NCBI RefSeq assembly: GCF_001509585.1
Contig: NZ_LNCI01000005.1
Coordinates: 124,001 to 188,000 of the forward strand
Source of the DNA: Tropicimonas marinistellae
GTDB lineage: Bacteria > Pseudomonadota > Alphaproteobacteria > Rhodobacterales > Rhodobacteraceae
DNA: 64,000 bases
Reading direction: 5' to 3'
Part shown: positions 18,501 through 27,205 of the stretch, piece after piece
Layout of the letters: each line of letters opens with the position of its first letter
Numbering within the stretch: position 1 is the stretch's first letter
Made by a program: the position numbers and the translations under genes
The notes under the pieces: model-generated
The model's input: only the letters and a program-made list of their open reading frames with translations
Database searches by the model: none
Told to the model about the DNA's origin: nothing

Positions 18501-18726
18501 GATGATGACGAGCTTCGCCTTCATCGCGGGTCTGCTGCCGCTTGTGGTCGCGACCGGGGCATCCATGCTGGCGCGCCGCGGCGTGGGCACACCCGTCTTC
18601 GGCGGCATGATCGCCGCGGCCCTTGTGGGGGTCTTCTTCATCCCGGCGCTCTATGTCGTAGCCCAGTGGATACGGGAACGGATTCACGGCGCAGGCGCCG
18701 CCGCCTCGACCGGCGAGGACGGCTGA
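15586..18726 (+). CDS. RND-family (HAE1) proton-driven efflux pump
   Basis: A 1046-residue inner-membrane transporter. It begins [18 protein letters not shown], as AcrB-type proteins do, and shows two large periplasmic loops between TM1-TM2 and TM7-TM8, plus the TM4 segment [19 protein letters not shown] with the paired aspartates used in proton coupling. The C-terminal half has [21 protein letters not shown]. It probably exports hydrophobic drugs or detergents; the sequence does not define the substrate. It follows the adaptor gene with a ribosome site (CAGGATG context) and is followed by a strong terminator. No local regulator gene is linked. Confidence 0.95.
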   Translation: MISQVFIRRPRFALVISIVVTLAGLISLTQLPVEQLPDVVPPVVKVTAYYPGAGADVVESTVAQPIEEQVIGVSDMLYMKSTSGADGSYSLSVTFETGSDPDINTVNVQNRVAQATASLPEEVVSAGITTKKQSTSLLLAMAITSDNPEHDTLYLSNFATINVLDSIKRSAGVGDAVIFGAQDYSMRVWLDVDRMTSLDVSVDDVIAAVNAQNVQAAVGRIGSQPMTDDPTFQLNIQTLGRLSSVEEFEEIVVRARPDGSFVLISDIARVELGAKTQDSFAKFNGAPTAMIAVYLSPGANALATSEAVQAAVEGLEGSFPEGVKWEVPYNSVDFVEASIEEVIVTLFEAFGLVVIVVFLFLGSLRMALIPLIAVPVSLIGALAFMLTLGFTINTVTLLALVLAIGIVVDDAIVVIENVEKVMAERPEATVAEATSAAMSQITAPILAITFVLLSVFVPVGFLPGIPGIMFQQFAVAVSFSMLISALNALTLSPALCVLLLKPHQGPARGPLAWVSAQIDDARDGYARIAGIFARRAVLALVFLGLALVGTGLLFKSTPTGFLPVEDQGAYFVEVQLPEGASVNRTGAVMEDAEQIVSSAPGVADVLAVTGYSFVDGLVKSNGGFMIGIMEPFEERTDPAKSVDSALLYARNQLAQLRSAVGIPFNLPPIPGLGTGSGFEFQLLDLQGGSILDLGAIARGLVTAANSDSQLSGVYTTFSAQTPKLDFDLDRQRLQTLGVDVSAVFRAMQVILGGYHVNDMNLFGRSWQVNLQGEERYRRSVSDIGRIHVRNADGEMVPVNAVADVELVQGPQSLVRYNNFRSVTVAGNPAPGVSSGTAIAAMEQVARESLPAGYSYQWTGTAQQEIESAGKTPIVLGLAVLFAYLFLVALYESWTIPLFVLLSVSFAMVGAMLALRIAGLDNNLYAQIGLVVLIALAAKNAILIVEFAMERRASGMDLVDAAVEGGRERFRAVMMTSFAFIAGLLPLVVATGASMLARRGVGTPVFGGMIAAALVGVFFIPALYVVAQWIRERIHGAGAAASTGEDG

Positions 18727-18773
18727 CGGCGTGACGCCATGGCATGGGCCGACCGGATTGCGGAGGAACTGGC

Positions 18774-18807
18774 AACGAAGCCGGCGCGCTTGGCGCCGGC
18801 TTCGTTT
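18774..18807. terminator. Strong bidirectional-capable terminator hairpin
   Basis: AACGAAGCCGGCGC (18774-18787) and GCGCCGGCTTCGTT (18793-18806) form a perfect 14-base stem with loop GCTTG, followed by T. It separates the RND pump gene from the convergent DoxX gene and could end both. Confidence 0.85.
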
Positions 18808-18859
18808 GGACAGGTTTCCGTGCGGCGACGCCGAGCGCGCCCACGTCGCGGGTTAGGGA

Positions 18860-19282
18860 TCAGGCGAACTGGCCGAGCGTGCGCTGGAGTGCGGGCAGCT
18901 TCACCGCGAATGCGCCGTTTCCGAGCAGTGCTATCGCAGCCTGTGCCACGGCCCAGAACAGCGGGAATTCCCAACCACCGCCCTGGTTGCTGAAGGTCCA
19001 GCCATTGCCAGCGTGGGCCCAAAGCGCACCGAGCAGCACGCCAATCAGGGGCAGGGACACAAGGCGGGTTGCGACGCCCAGGATCAGGGCAAGACCGCCA
19101 CCAACCTCGGCCAGAATGGTCAGGTAGGCGAAGATTGCCGGTAGGCCGAGGCTTTCGAAGTAGCCGACGGTGCCGGGGATGGTGAAAACGAAGACCTTCG
19201 TCAGCCCGTGGGCAAGGAAAAGGGCGCCGGACGTCACGCGGAGGGCGAAGGCTGCGTAGGGGGCGGTGGATTGGTCGATCAT
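18860..19282 (-). CDS. DoxX-family membrane protein
   Basis: A 140-residue protein with four hydrophobic segments (ALRVTSGALFLAHGLTKVF, AIFAYLTILAEVGGGLALIL, SLPLIGVLLGALWAH, FWAVAQAAIALLGNG), typical of DoxX/DoxD-like proteins. Some family members take part in redox or thiol stress responses, but no function is known for this one. Start at 19282 (MIDQSTAPYAAF) follows AAGGA. It is divergent from a LysR-type regulator 147 bases away, which is the most likely controller. Confidence 0.87.
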   Translation of the reverse strand: MIDQSTAPYAAFALRVTSGALFLAHGLTKVFVFTIPGTVGYFESLGLPAIFAYLTILAEVGGGLALILGVATRLVSLPLIGVLLGALWAHAGNGWTFSNQGGGWEFPLFWAVAQAAIALLGNGAFAVKLPALQRTLGQFA

Positions 19283-19363
19283 GGTTTCGGTCCTTCTTGA
19301 GCTGTGCCGCGCCATGGTCGAGGCGGGCTGTTGTTTCGTCTGATCTGAAACTAGCCCTTGCCG

Positions 19364-19416
19364 TTGAGGAACAAAATGGCGAATCTATTGATTGACTAAG
19401 TTCAAAATGTTCTCAA
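19364..19416. promoter_or_regulatory. Inverted repeat in the doxX-lysR intergenic region
   Basis: TTGAGGAACA (19364-19373) and TGTTCTCAA (19408-19416) are imperfect inverted repeats in the divergent promoter region. LysR-type regulators usually bind such sites between themselves and a divergent target. The inference is positional. Confidence 0.4.
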
Positions 19417-19428
19417 TTGGGGCAAGCC

Positions 19429-20325
19429 ATGGATCTTGTAGATGGGTTGAAAGCCTTCGTTGCCACGGCGCAGACCGGCTCTTTCACCGCCGCTGCGGAA
19501 CAACTGGGCATATCCAACCGCCTGACATCGAAATACGTGGGTGAACTCGAAGCCCGTCTGGGCGTGCGCTTGTTCCAGAGGACGACCCGCAAGGTGGGCC
19601 TGACCGCGGCAGGGGAGGACCTGATCGCCCGCGCCCCGGCATTGATCGACGATCTGGACGATATGCTCGCAGAGGTGACGGAAGGCACGCGCGGCTACGC
19701 CGGTGTGATCCGAATCTCGGCACCGGTGACCTTCGGCGAAATCTATGTGAACGGGATGCTCGGCCGATTTGCCGCCAGGCATCCGGATCTGGTCATCGAC
19801 CTGCGGTTGAGCGACAGTTTTTCGGATTTGGCAAGCGAGGGGATTGATCTGGCATTCCGGATCGGCAGGACCGAGATGCTGTCGGTCAAGTCCCGAAAAC
19901 TCGGCGCGTTTCGGGGGATCGTCGCCGCAAATGCGCACTACCTCGCCGAGCAAGGGCGGCCGGACATGCCTCGGGATCTCGCCGATCACGCCTGTATCGT
20001 GGATACCAACCGCCGACATCCCACGCGCTGGACGTTCGGCGGCGCAGACGGCGAGGAGACCGTGAAGGTATCCGGGCGGTTCATGGTCAACTCGGCCCGC
20101 GCAGCGTGCGAACTGGCAGCGCAGGGGCAAGGGATCGTTTTCGCGCCACGTTTCGCATTGTGCGACGCGGTGGCGGACGGGCGTCTGGTGCCACTGTTGG
20201 AGGCTTACACTGGCGAGGAAAGCCCGGTGTCAGCCGTCTATCTGGAAGGACGGACGTTGCCGCGAAAGGTGCGGGCACTCATCGACTTCGCGCAGGAGGA
20301 CATCAGGCAGGCAAACATCCTCTGA
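19429..20325 (+). CDS. LysR-family transcriptional regulator
   Basis: A 298-residue regulator. The winged helix-turn-helix occupies about residues 1-60 (LKAFVATAQTGSFTAAAEQLG, then LEARLGVRLFQRTTRKVGLT). The remainder is a substrate-binding-protein-like effector domain with GVIRISAPVTFGEIYV. It belongs to the large AaeR/CrgA-like group common in proteobacteria. ATG 19429 is preferred over a TTG at 19417. Divergent arrangement with doxX suggests it regulates doxX and itself. No effector can be predicted. Confidence 0.92.
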   Translation: MDLVDGLKAFVATAQTGSFTAAAEQLGISNRLTSKYVGELEARLGVRLFQRTTRKVGLTAAGEDLIARAPALIDDLDDMLAEVTEGTRGYAGVIRISAPVTFGEIYVNGMLGRFAARHPDLVIDLRLSDSFSDLASEGIDLAFRIGRTEMLSVKSRKLGAFRGIVAANAHYLAEQGRPDMPRDLADHACIVDTNRRHPTRWTFGGADGEETVKVSGRFMVNSARAACELAAQGQGIVFAPRFALCDAVADGRLVPLLEAYTGEESPVSAVYLEGRTLPRKVRALIDFAQEDIRQANIL

Positions 20326-20600
20326 ACCAGCGGCCGGGATCGCGTCCGATTCCCGCGCCAGCCTTTGTGGACAGCACTATGCGCCCGAGATGACCTGTCA
20401 TGCCCCGATGTACCAGTGCTGCGGCGCAGGGCCCACGCGCATCCATGCGGCAACGCCGAATTCCGACAGTCAATCGGCACACGCAGTCCTGACCCCGCGC
20501 TGTTTGAAGGAGCGGATACAGGCGCCTTTCTTCCGGCATTGGGTGTCGTCACGGACGTGTCGTCGTCCATGACCTGCCAATGCGTCGCCGTCTCATCGTA

Positions 20601-22061
20601 TCAGCGGACAGGCCATGCCAATTTCGGCACCGCCGGGCCGTTGTGGTGATAGATCGGCCAGCGCATGTAGCGGGTCACAGCCTCGGCCACCACGTCGGCG
20701 TAGTGGCCGCGGACCATCGCCACGTGATGTTCAAAACCGTTCTGGGTGACGAACCCCATGAGTTCGCGCAGGCGCGCGACACTGGCGACCGCGATGCCGC
20801 CATCCATGGGGAAGGGGTCGTCGGTGAAATCGCCCTCGCCGACGTAGGTCTTCAGCGTGCCGGCGCGGTCGTCGCTGGAGACGCGGAAATAGGTCATCGG
20901 GCCGGGTTGCACCTTGCCCTTCACCGCACCGAAGCACTTGGACCGGCCGATGGTCTCGCCAAGAACGTCAAGCTCCCCGACCTCCGGCGTCGCGCCGATG
21001 AATTGCTTGGGATAATTGCCGCAATGGGTGCAGACGCACTTGTCCACCTCGTCGGCGTAATTGTTGTTCCAGTCGAGAATCGCCGAAGGGGCCGCGGACG
21101 CCAGCGTCAGCGCATACATCGACAAGGCGCCCATGATGTCCACTTCGCAGGCCGAGGGCATGAGCTCCTCGCCCATCATCGACATCGTCAGGCAGGTGGC
21201 GCAGCCGAAATTGTCTTGCAGCGAGCGCCAGCACTGGATGGCGGAGGCGTCGCATTCGTTCTCGTCGATCCAGCGGTTGACCGCGAGGCTCCACTTTGCC
21301 TGGCGTAGGATCTGGTCCTTGGTGATGTGGCCCGGGATCGTGCCGTAGGCCTGGATCGCGGCCAGTTTCGATTGCAGATCGCCGTCGGTTTCCTCGATCG
21401 CGCCGGCGGCGGCGATGAGTTCCGACAGGTCCACCGTGACGACTGTGATCCCGGAATCCTGAAGTAGCTTTTCGCTGAAACGCATGGTCTGGAACGGCGA
21501 TGTACGCGCGCCAATGGCGCCCAGACGGGCGTTGCGGAGACCGCGCACAGTCCGGCAAATGCGGGCGAAACGGTCGAGATCCGCTCCGAAGGCCTCACCG
21601 TCCGTGTCGCAGGTGTGTTCGGAGGTTTCCGTGAACGGGACGCTATATTGGTAGAAGTTGTTCGCCACCGACAGCTTGCCGCAAAACGCATCTCGGCGGG
21701 AATGGACGTCGACCTTGTCCACCTCGTCATTGCTTGCCTGCAGGAGGATCGGCACGTCGAGCTTCGCGCGGTTCACCAGTTCGGCTATGGCAATCTCGTC
21801 GCCGAAGTTGGGTAGGCAGATCACCAGACCGTCGATTTCGTCGCGATGCTGTTTGAAAAAGTCGGCGTACCGCTTCGCATCCTCGATGCTCTGCACGGCG
21901 CCATTCACGGTCGCCTCGAATGGGAGGGTCTTGCAGGCGATGCCGAGGCGTTCCATCTGCGCGAGGGTCTCATTCCGCGCCGCTTCGCACGGCGCACCAT
22001 TGAAGAACGCACGACTCCCGATGACGAGACCGAGTGTCGTCGCTTGCTGACTGCTGTTCAT
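20601..22061 (-). CDS. L-fucose/L-arabinose isomerase-family protein
   Basis: A 486-residue protein with the FucI/AraA-like fold pattern: N-terminal Rossmann-like domain (TTLGLVIGSRAFF), DGLVICLPNFGDE, a central segment with GAIGARTSPFQTMRFSE, then the C-terminal region with NFGCATCLTMSMMG and ACEVDIMGALSMYAL, where isomerases place metal ligands. An unusually cysteine-rich stretch CVCTHCGNYPKQF follows. Members interconvert aldoses and ketoses, but the substrate here is not recognisable. GGAGGAAG precedes the ATG at 22061. It diverges from a RbsD/FucU-type gene, which supports a role in sugar catabolism. No transporter or kinase for the pathway is adjacent. Confidence 0.78.
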   Translation of the reverse strand: MNSSQQATTLGLVIGSRAFFNGAPCEAARNETLAQMERLGIACKTLPFEATVNGAVQSIEDAKRYADFFKQHRDEIDGLVICLPNFGDEIAIAELVNRAKLDVPILLQASNDEVDKVDVHSRRDAFCGKLSVANNFYQYSVPFTETSEHTCDTDGEAFGADLDRFARICRTVRGLRNARLGAIGARTSPFQTMRFSEKLLQDSGITVVTVDLSELIAAAGAIEETDGDLQSKLAAIQAYGTIPGHITKDQILRQAKWSLAVNRWIDENECDASAIQCWRSLQDNFGCATCLTMSMMGEELMPSACEVDIMGALSMYALTLASAAPSAILDWNNNYADEVDKCVCTHCGNYPKQFIGATPEVGELDVLGETIGRSKCFGAVKGKVQPGPMTYFRVSSDDRAGTLKTYVGEGDFTDDPFPMDGGIAVASVARLRELMGFVTQNGFEHHVAMVRGHYADVVAEAVTRYMRWPIYHHNGPAVPKLAWPVR

Positions 22062-22491
22062 AGGTCTTCCTCCGCTGCCTTGCCCGCGTTGCATTCGCGA
22101 AAAGGCGCATGCGGCGGTGACTCGGTTGCACTCCAAGCGATTGTGTTTGTGTAGATACGCGCGTCAGCCGTCGCAATTGCAATCTCGCCGAACCGCGTCG
22201 GCGGACGTGCTTGGAATGGCTGTCGTCAAGCTGTCGGTGCCGCCGATTCCGAAGGATCTGGAACAATAGGATCGAGACGGGCAGGGAGGCGCGAACAGGG
22301 GGCAATCGTCAGTGTCGTCACCATCGCCGTGAACGTCCCGGCCCAGCCTGGAGACCGGTGCGTGCGACCGGCGACGAATGCACGTTGACCACGCGTTTGG
22401 CCAGCGGTTTCGAGGGGCGAGGTATTGAGTTGCGCAGTGCCGGCTGACAATGTGTCGACCGACGCCCGCTGGTGTCTTACGGAGGTCTCAA
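22062..22491. other. Divergent intergenic region between the isomerase and FucU-like genes
   Basis: A 430-base region with no believable gene. It must contain the promoters of both flanking genes, but no clear operator, riboswitch or hexamers could be picked out by eye. Confidence 0.4.
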
Positions 22492-22935
22492 ATGCTTATC
22501 GGTATCAATCCCAACCTTTCGCCGGATCTGTTGTTCATCCTCGCGTCGATGGGCCACGGAGACGAGATTGCCATCGTCGACGCGAACTTCCCCGGCGCGA
22601 GTTGCGGGCAGCGCGTGGTGCGGCTCGATGGGTTGACCGCGCCGGACGTGGCGGAGGCGATCCTTTCGATCATGCCGCTGGACGATTTCGTCAAGGAGCC
22701 GGCACATGTGATGCAGGTTGTCGGCGACAGCACGGCGGTCCCCGAAGCGGTCGCTGAGTTTCAGCGCGTGATCGACACCACGGCTGACACTCCCGCCCCT
22801 CTGGCGTCGCTTGAGCGCTTCGATTTCTACGAACGTTCAAAATCGGCGTTCGCGGTCGTCCAGACGGGCGAGCGCCGTCTCTACGGCAACCTGATCCTGA
22901 TGAAGGGCGTCGTTCGCCTGGACGGTGACGGCTGA
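22492..22935 (+). CDS. RbsD/FucU-family sugar mutarotase
   Basis: A 147-residue protein of the RbsD/FucU family, which interconverts sugar anomers (pyranose/furanose or alpha/beta) before phosphorylation or isomerisation. Typical motifs are LLFILASMGHGDEIAIVDANFP near the N-terminus, containing the catalytic-type histidine in MGHGDE, and the C-terminal FAVVQTGERRLYGNLILMKGV. GGAGG lies just upstream of ATG 22492. It faces away from the isomerase-like gene, and the two probably act in one pathway; FucU rather than RbsD is favoured by this partner. Confidence 0.88.
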   Translation: MLIGINPNLSPDLLFILASMGHGDEIAIVDANFPGASCGQRVVRLDGLTAPDVAEAILSIMPLDDFVKEPAHVMQVVGDSTAVPEAVAEFQRVIDTTADTPAPLASLERFDFYERSKSAFAVVQTGERRLYGNLILMKGVVRLDGDG

Positions 22936-23505
22936 CGGCGCGTGACCGGGGCCGATCCGAACATGCGGCCCGTTCGAATGGCCCGTGTTTGGACCGAGCG
23001 CGCGACCTGAGAACTCGACCGCCGGTTTACCATGCGCAGGCCAGTCCACGAACGACGGTCCAAGGAGCAGGGCCGTCGACGTCACGCCCTGCGGCACTAC
23101 GTTGCGCGAGGAGACACCGCCGCAGTCAGTTTCGCGGGTGGCGCGTATCAAGGGGGCGAGGGGCGTTTGACCGAGGTCATTTTTGTTGCGGGAGGCGCGC
23201 AATAGGATCGCGCAGACCGAGCGCGACTCCGGGGGGAAGATGTGAACGATTTAGGTATGTGACGGAAGGTACGGAGGGAACTATCCCGTCGCGAGCGTTG
23301 GGTGCCGGCTGTCGGTTTCGGCAAAAGGGCGGCCCGAGGGCCAAGAAAAACGCAATCAGCGACAACAAGACCATTCAACAGCCATAGCGAGAGAGTATGA
23401 ATTGGACGCAGTCCCCGCGCGTTGGCGGGGTGATGGCGAACCGAGACCCGAAAACCAAAAAAACCTGAAACCCAGAAAACACGAAGCAAACCGAAAGGAA
23501 ATGAC
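22936..23505. other. Long intergenic region upstream of cytochrome c
   Basis: A 570-base stretch without a convincing gene. The hairpin CCCCGC-GCGTTG-GCGGGG stands at about 23416-23433. The last 55 bases before the cytochrome gene are strikingly A-rich and C/A-repetitive (repeated ACC/AAAA blocks), giving an unstructured 5' leader on the plus strand. No RNA family was recognised. Confidence 0.4.
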
Positions 23506-23889
23506 ATGAACAGTAGATTTGTCTGTCTCGCCACGGTCCTGGGGCTGCTGGCCGCAACGCCGGTGCTCGCCGAGGGCGACGCTGCCGAGGGGGAAAAAGT
23601 GTTCCGGAAGTGCAAGGCGTGCCATGCTGTCGGAGCGGATGCGAAGAACAAGGTCGGGCCGATGCTGAATGGCATCATCGGAAAACCGGCGGGGCAGGTT
23701 GCCGATTTCAAATACTCCGCCAATCTTCTGGAACTGGCAGAAGGCGGCCTGACCTGGGACGACGCGACGCTGTCAGCCTATCTGACCAAGCCGAAGGACG
23801 TGGTACCGAAGGGCAAGATGTCCTTCGCCGGTCTCAAGAAGGAAGACGACATCGTCAATGTGATCGCCTACCTCAACACGTTCGAATAA
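23506..23889 (+). CDS. Small periplasmic cytochrome c (c2/c550 type)
   Basis: A 127-residue class I cytochrome c. A signal peptide (LATVLGLLAATPVLAEG) precedes the heme site CKACH at residues 36-40. The downstream ligand methionine is M105 in KGKMSFAGLKKE. The motifs NKVGPMLNGIIGK and FKYSANL are characteristic of soluble c2/c550 carriers. It probably shuttles electrons from the bc1 complex to oxidases or to peroxidases such as the ccpA product at 6888. GAAAGGAA precedes the ATG. It is monocistronic with a stem-loop at 23913-23937. Confidence 0.92.
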   Translation: MNSRFVCLATVLGLLAATPVLAEGDAAEGEKVFRKCKACHAVGADAKNKVGPMLNGIIGKPAGQVADFKYSANLLELAEGGLTWDDATLSAYLTKPKDVVPKGKMSFAGLKKEDDIVNVIAYLNTFE

Positions 23890-23912
23890 CCCAATCCGAT
23901 CTGCCGTCTTGG

Positions 23913-23937
23913 TGCCGCTCCCATGTCGGGAGCGGCA
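23913..23937 (+). terminator. Stem-loop after cytochrome c gene
   Basis: TGCCGCTCCC and GGGAGCGGCA form a perfect ten-base stem with a five-base loop, 24 bases after the stop. No T-run follows, so termination may be inefficient or Rho-dependent. Confidence 0.6.
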
Positions 23938-24416
23938 TCCGCCCAAAGACCTGCCGGTTCTTGGCCCCACGAGTGTTGGGTGGCACACGACCTCGCTCTC
24001 TGGTCGGGGGTGGCTTGGCCACGGAAAGTCGCGCGGAGGTCCGGCAGCGGATTTGGTTCACCCTTGGTTAGTCTGACGGGTTTCGTCACAAGGCCGCCGT
24101 CCAATCAGACACCGTGACGGACTCGCCGAGGGAATAATATAGATATATATCAGATAATTACGCCACGTTTTTCGCGCAAATCAGAGCGGCGAATCGGTTT
24201 GGCGTTCGGCGTCAGCCGATTCTCTCTCGTGACCGGATGCACGCAAGTTGGATGGCGATTCCGACGTTTTTCGGAGTTCCCAACGAGCTAATCCCGAGTT
24301 GCCGTTTGGTAAGCTTGCGCCCCGATGCGGGTTTCGCCGGGGCGCCGAAGGTATTTTGCCCGCGTGTTCCGGGTCGCGCGCAAAAAAATGCTAGTATGGG
24401 AGCCATTCCGCAGCGG
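23938..24416. other. Unassigned intergenic region
   Basis: About 480 bases between the cytochrome gene and the Pho box. It contains an AT-rich island (about 24135-24165, with an alternating ATATAT run) in otherwise GC-rich DNA. Open frames here have no recognisable protein character. No RNA gene was identified. Confidence 0.4.
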
Positions 24417-24445
24417 TTGTCATACAGCTGTTACAAAACCGACAC
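24417..24445 (+). promoter_or_regulatory. Pho box (PhoB binding site) of pstS
   Basis: TTGTCAT-ACAG-CTGTTAC (24417-24434) matches the CTGTCAT-N4-CTGTCAC direct-repeat consensus with one mismatch in each seven-base half. A weaker third repeat CCGACAC lies at 24439-24445 in the same 11-base phase. It stands about 90 bases upstream of pstS, the expected place for phosphate-starvation activation by PhoB, encoded at the end of this cluster. Confidence 0.82.
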
Positions 24446-24526
24446 AAAAGGCCAACGCGTGGCGCCTAACCACGCGCCAAGGCCGTCGGGGAGCGATGGC
24501 CCACAAACCACTGCATGGAGAACAAC

Positions 24527-25567
24527 ATGTCTCTCGTGAAGCTGACCGCCTCCACTCTGGCGATCGCCGCTGTTTCCGCCACCGCCGCCGCTGCCCGTGA
24601 CAACGTGCAGGTCGCCGGTTCCTCGACCGTTCTGCCCTACGCTTCGATCGTTGCCGAAGCCTTCGGCGAGAACTTCGACTTCCCGACCCCGGTGGTCGAG
24701 TCCGGTGGTTCCTCCGCCGGCCTGAAGCGCTTCTGCGAGGGCGTGGGCGAAAACACCATCGACATCGCGAACGCTTCGCGCGCCATTCGTGAGAAAGAAA
24801 TCGAAGCCTGCGCCGCGGCCGGCGTGACCGACATTGTCGAGGTTCGCATCGGTTACGATGGCATCGTCTTCGCCAGCCAGATCGATGGCCCGGCCTTCGA
24901 CGCCCTGGAGCCGGCCGACCTTTTCAACGCGCTGAGCGACAAGGTTCTCAAGGACGGCGAGATCGTCGACAACCCCTATACCAAGTGGTCCGAGTTCAAT
25001 GCCGACCTGCCGGATGTCGAGATCATCGCCTTCCCTCCGGGCACCAAGCACGGCACGCGTGAAGTCTTCGAAGAGAAGGTCATTCTGATCGGCTGCGAGG
25101 AATCCGGTGCCTTCGAAGCGATGGTTGCTGGCGGCATGTCCGAGGACGACGCCGAACGCGCCTGCATCTCGCTGCGTACCGATGGCAAGGCGGTCGACAT
25201 CGACGGTGACTACACCGAGACCCTCGCCCGTATCGACGCCAACCCGAACGGTGTCGGCATCTTCGGTCTGGCATTCTACGAGAACAACCAGGACAAGCTG
25301 AAGGTCGCGACGATGAGTGGCATCGTTCCGTCCACCGAGTCGATCGCTTCCGGCGAGTACCCTGTCTCGCGTCCGCTGTACTTCTACATCAAGAAGGCCC
25401 ACGTCGGCGTGATCCCCGGACTGCAGGAATACGCCTCGTTCTTCGTCGCCGACGAGATCGCAGGCCCGGACGGTCCGCTGTCCGCCTACGGCCTCGTCTC
25501 CGACCCGGAGCTGGCTGATACCCAGGGTCTGGTCGAGAACCTGACCACAATGGGCGAAGGCATGTAA
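24527..25567 (+). CDS. pstS: Phosphate ABC transporter substrate-binding protein
   Basis: A 346-residue periplasmic phosphate-binding protein. A signal peptide (VKLTASTLAIAAVSATAAAAR) precedes the phosphate-binding motif VAGSSTVLPY, and SGGSSAGLKRFCEG and ANASRAIREKE follow; phosphate-contacting serines lie in these loops. ATG 24527 is preferred to 24515 because GGAG lies nine bases upstream. It heads the pst cluster under a Pho box. A hairpin behind its stop probably makes pstS mRNA more abundant than the distal genes. Confidence 0.95.
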   Translation: MSLVKLTASTLAIAAVSATAAAARDNVQVAGSSTVLPYASIVAEAFGENFDFPTPVVESGGSSAGLKRFCEGVGENTIDIANASRAIREKEIEACAAAGVTDIVEVRIGYDGIVFASQIDGPAFDALEPADLFNALSDKVLKDGEIVDNPYTKWSEFNADLPDVEIIAFPPGTKHGTREVFEEKVILIGCEESGAFEAMVAGGMSEDDAERACISLRTDGKAVDIDGDYTETLARIDANPNGVGIFGLAFYENNQDKLKVATMSGIVPSTESIASGEYPVSRPLYFYIKKAHVGVIPGLQEYASFFVADEIAGPDGPLSAYGLVSDPELADTQGLVENLTTMGEGM

Positions 25568-25590
25568 TCTTCGGCAATTGCCGGATCGGG

Positions 25591-25611
25591 AGGGGGGCCG
25601 CGCCCCCCTTT
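25591..25611 (+). terminator. Hairpin between pstS and pstC
   Basis: AGGGGGG (25591-25597) and CCCCCCT (25603-25609) with loop CCGCG, followed by TTT, lies 24 bases after pstS. As pstCAB follow on the same strand, it likely acts as a partial terminator or 3' stabiliser that raises pstS relative to pstC. Confidence 0.6.
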
Positions 25612-25723
25612 CACATGTACTGTACCTGGGCCTGACGGTGTCGAGCCGACGGGCGCAGGGGCGGCGCTGACGAACCGGGGGGGCCGGTTCACGGCGCGAA
25701 ATCTGAACAGATGAGGTGGCACG

Positions 25724-27205
25724 ATGCCGGTGCTCTGGATCTTCCTCGCAGTCTTGGGGCTGGGGCTGATCGCCTATTTCGCCGGGCGTTCCCGCGCGCT
25801 CGGGACTGCGGGCGGCGATACCCGCCAACTCCACTCGCTGCCGTCGTATTACGGCTGGCACGGGTTCATGCTGACTGTCGTTCCCGCGCTTCTGGTTCTC
25901 GCTGCCTGGCTATTGATCGCGCCGTCGATCATCGAATCCCGCGCTGCCTCGACGATCCCTGACAGCGCCATCGCCGAGCGCGGTAGCCGCAGCCTTGTGA
26001 TGGCGGAAGTCCGACGCGCGGGCGAAGCGATCGACATGGCGGTGGAGCAGGGAAAAATGGATGCCGGGCTAGCCGCCAACCTGCGGGCGGACTTCACCGA
26101 CGTGACCGCGCGGCTGAAGGAAACCGGCGCGATCATTACCTCGACGGTGACGCAGCCAGTATTGCGCGCGGCGCAGGAATACAGGGTGATGAGCAAGCGC
26201 TCGGGTCTCTTTATGAGCGTCGCGGTGCTTGGACTTGCCATCGTGGGATTTGCCTTCGCCGTCATGCGGACGCACAAGGATTTCCGCGCCCGCAACGTGG
26301 TGGAGCAGGGGATCAAGGTCATCCTCATCCTGGCGTCGACCATCGCCATCCTGACAACGGTCGGCATCGTTCTGTCGATGCTCTTCGAGACCGGGCATTT
26401 CTTCGACAAGTACCCCTGGCAGAGCTTCTTCTTCGGCACCACGTGGGCGCCGGATTTCCGCGGCAACTCCGAGCTTGGCATGCTGCCGCTCTTGTGGGGC
26501 ACGCTCTATATCTCGCTCGTGGCACTTCTGGTGGCGGTTCCGGTCGGGCTTTTTGCCGCGATCTATCTGTCGGAATATGCTGGACCGAAACTGCGCGCGG
26601 TGGCCAAACCGATGATCGAGGTCCTCGCGGGCATCCCCACCATCGTCTACGGCCTTTTCGCGCTCATCACCGTGGGTCCACTGGTCCGCGACTGGATCGC
26701 GCAGCCGATCGGCCTCGGAAACTCCACCAACTCGGTCATGACCGCCGGCGTCGTGATGGGGATCATGTTGATCCCCTTCGTGTCTTCGCTGAGCGACGAC
26801 ATCATCAACGCGGTGCCTCAGGCGATGCGCGACGGCTCTTACGGTCTGGGTGCCACCCAGTCCGAAACGATCAAGCAGGTGGTGCTGCCAGCTGCCTTGC
26901 CGGGCATTGTCGGCGCCATCCTTCTGGCTGCATCACGGGCCATCGGTGAAACGATGATCGTGGTCATGGGGGCAGGGGCCGCAGCCGCACAGATGAGTGA
27001 CGGCCTTGGGGCGATTATCAACCCGTTCCAGGCCATGACCACGGTGACGGTGAAGATCGTCTCGCAGCTGACCGGCGATACCGACTTCGCCAGCCCCGAG
27101 ACCCTCGTGGCCTTCGCCCTGGGCCTGACCCTCTTCGTCATTACGCTGGGGCTCAACGTCCTGGCCCTCTATATCGTACGCAAGTACCGGGAGCAGTACG
27201 AATGA
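25724..27205 (+). CDS. pstC: Phosphate ABC transporter permease PstC (long form)
   Basis: A 493-residue inner-membrane permease, much longer than the about 320-residue enterobacterial protein. The extra N-terminal part carries membrane segments (LWIFLAVLGLGLIAYFAG and MLTVVPALLVLAAWLLIAP) and an extracytoplasmic loop (about residues 75-150) before the canonical permease domain. The latter has the EAA-type loop with GLGATQSETIKQVVLPAALPGI and RAIGETMIVVMGAG. With PstA it forms the channel for phosphate. Its stop overlaps the pstA start (ATGA), indicating translational coupling. Confidence 0.94.
   Translation: MPVLWIFLAVLGLGLIAYFAGRSRALGTAGGDTRQLHSLPSYYGWHGFMLTVVPALLVLAAWLLIAPSIIESRAASTIPDSAIAERGSRSLVMAEVRRAGEAIDMAVEQGKMDAGLAANLRADFTDVTARLKETGAIITSTVTQPVLRAAQEYRVMSKRSGLFMSVAVLGLAIVGFAFAVMRTHKDFRARNVVEQGIKVILILASTIAILTTVGIVLSMLFETGHFFDKYPWQSFFFGTTWAPDFRGNSELGMLPLLWGTLYISLVALLVAVPVGLFAAIYLSEYAGPKLRAVAKPMIEVLAGIPTIVYGLFALITVGPLVRDWIAQPIGLGNSTNSVMTAGVVMGIMLIPFVSSLSDDIINAVPQAMRDGSYGLGATQSETIKQVVLPAALPGIVGAILLAASRAIGETMIVVMGAGAAAAQMSDGLGAIINPFQAMTTVTVKIVSQLTGDTDFASPETLVAFALGLTLFVITLGLNVLALYIVRKYREQYE

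Noticed and set aside
16363-18687. 774-residue minus-strand frame opposite the RND pump gene
   Set aside because: Histidine/arginine-rich antisense shadow; the plus strand encodes a full RND transporter.
24431-25861. 476-residue minus-strand frame opposite pstS
   Set aside because: Covers a Pho box and an intact pstS; composition typical of antisense frames.
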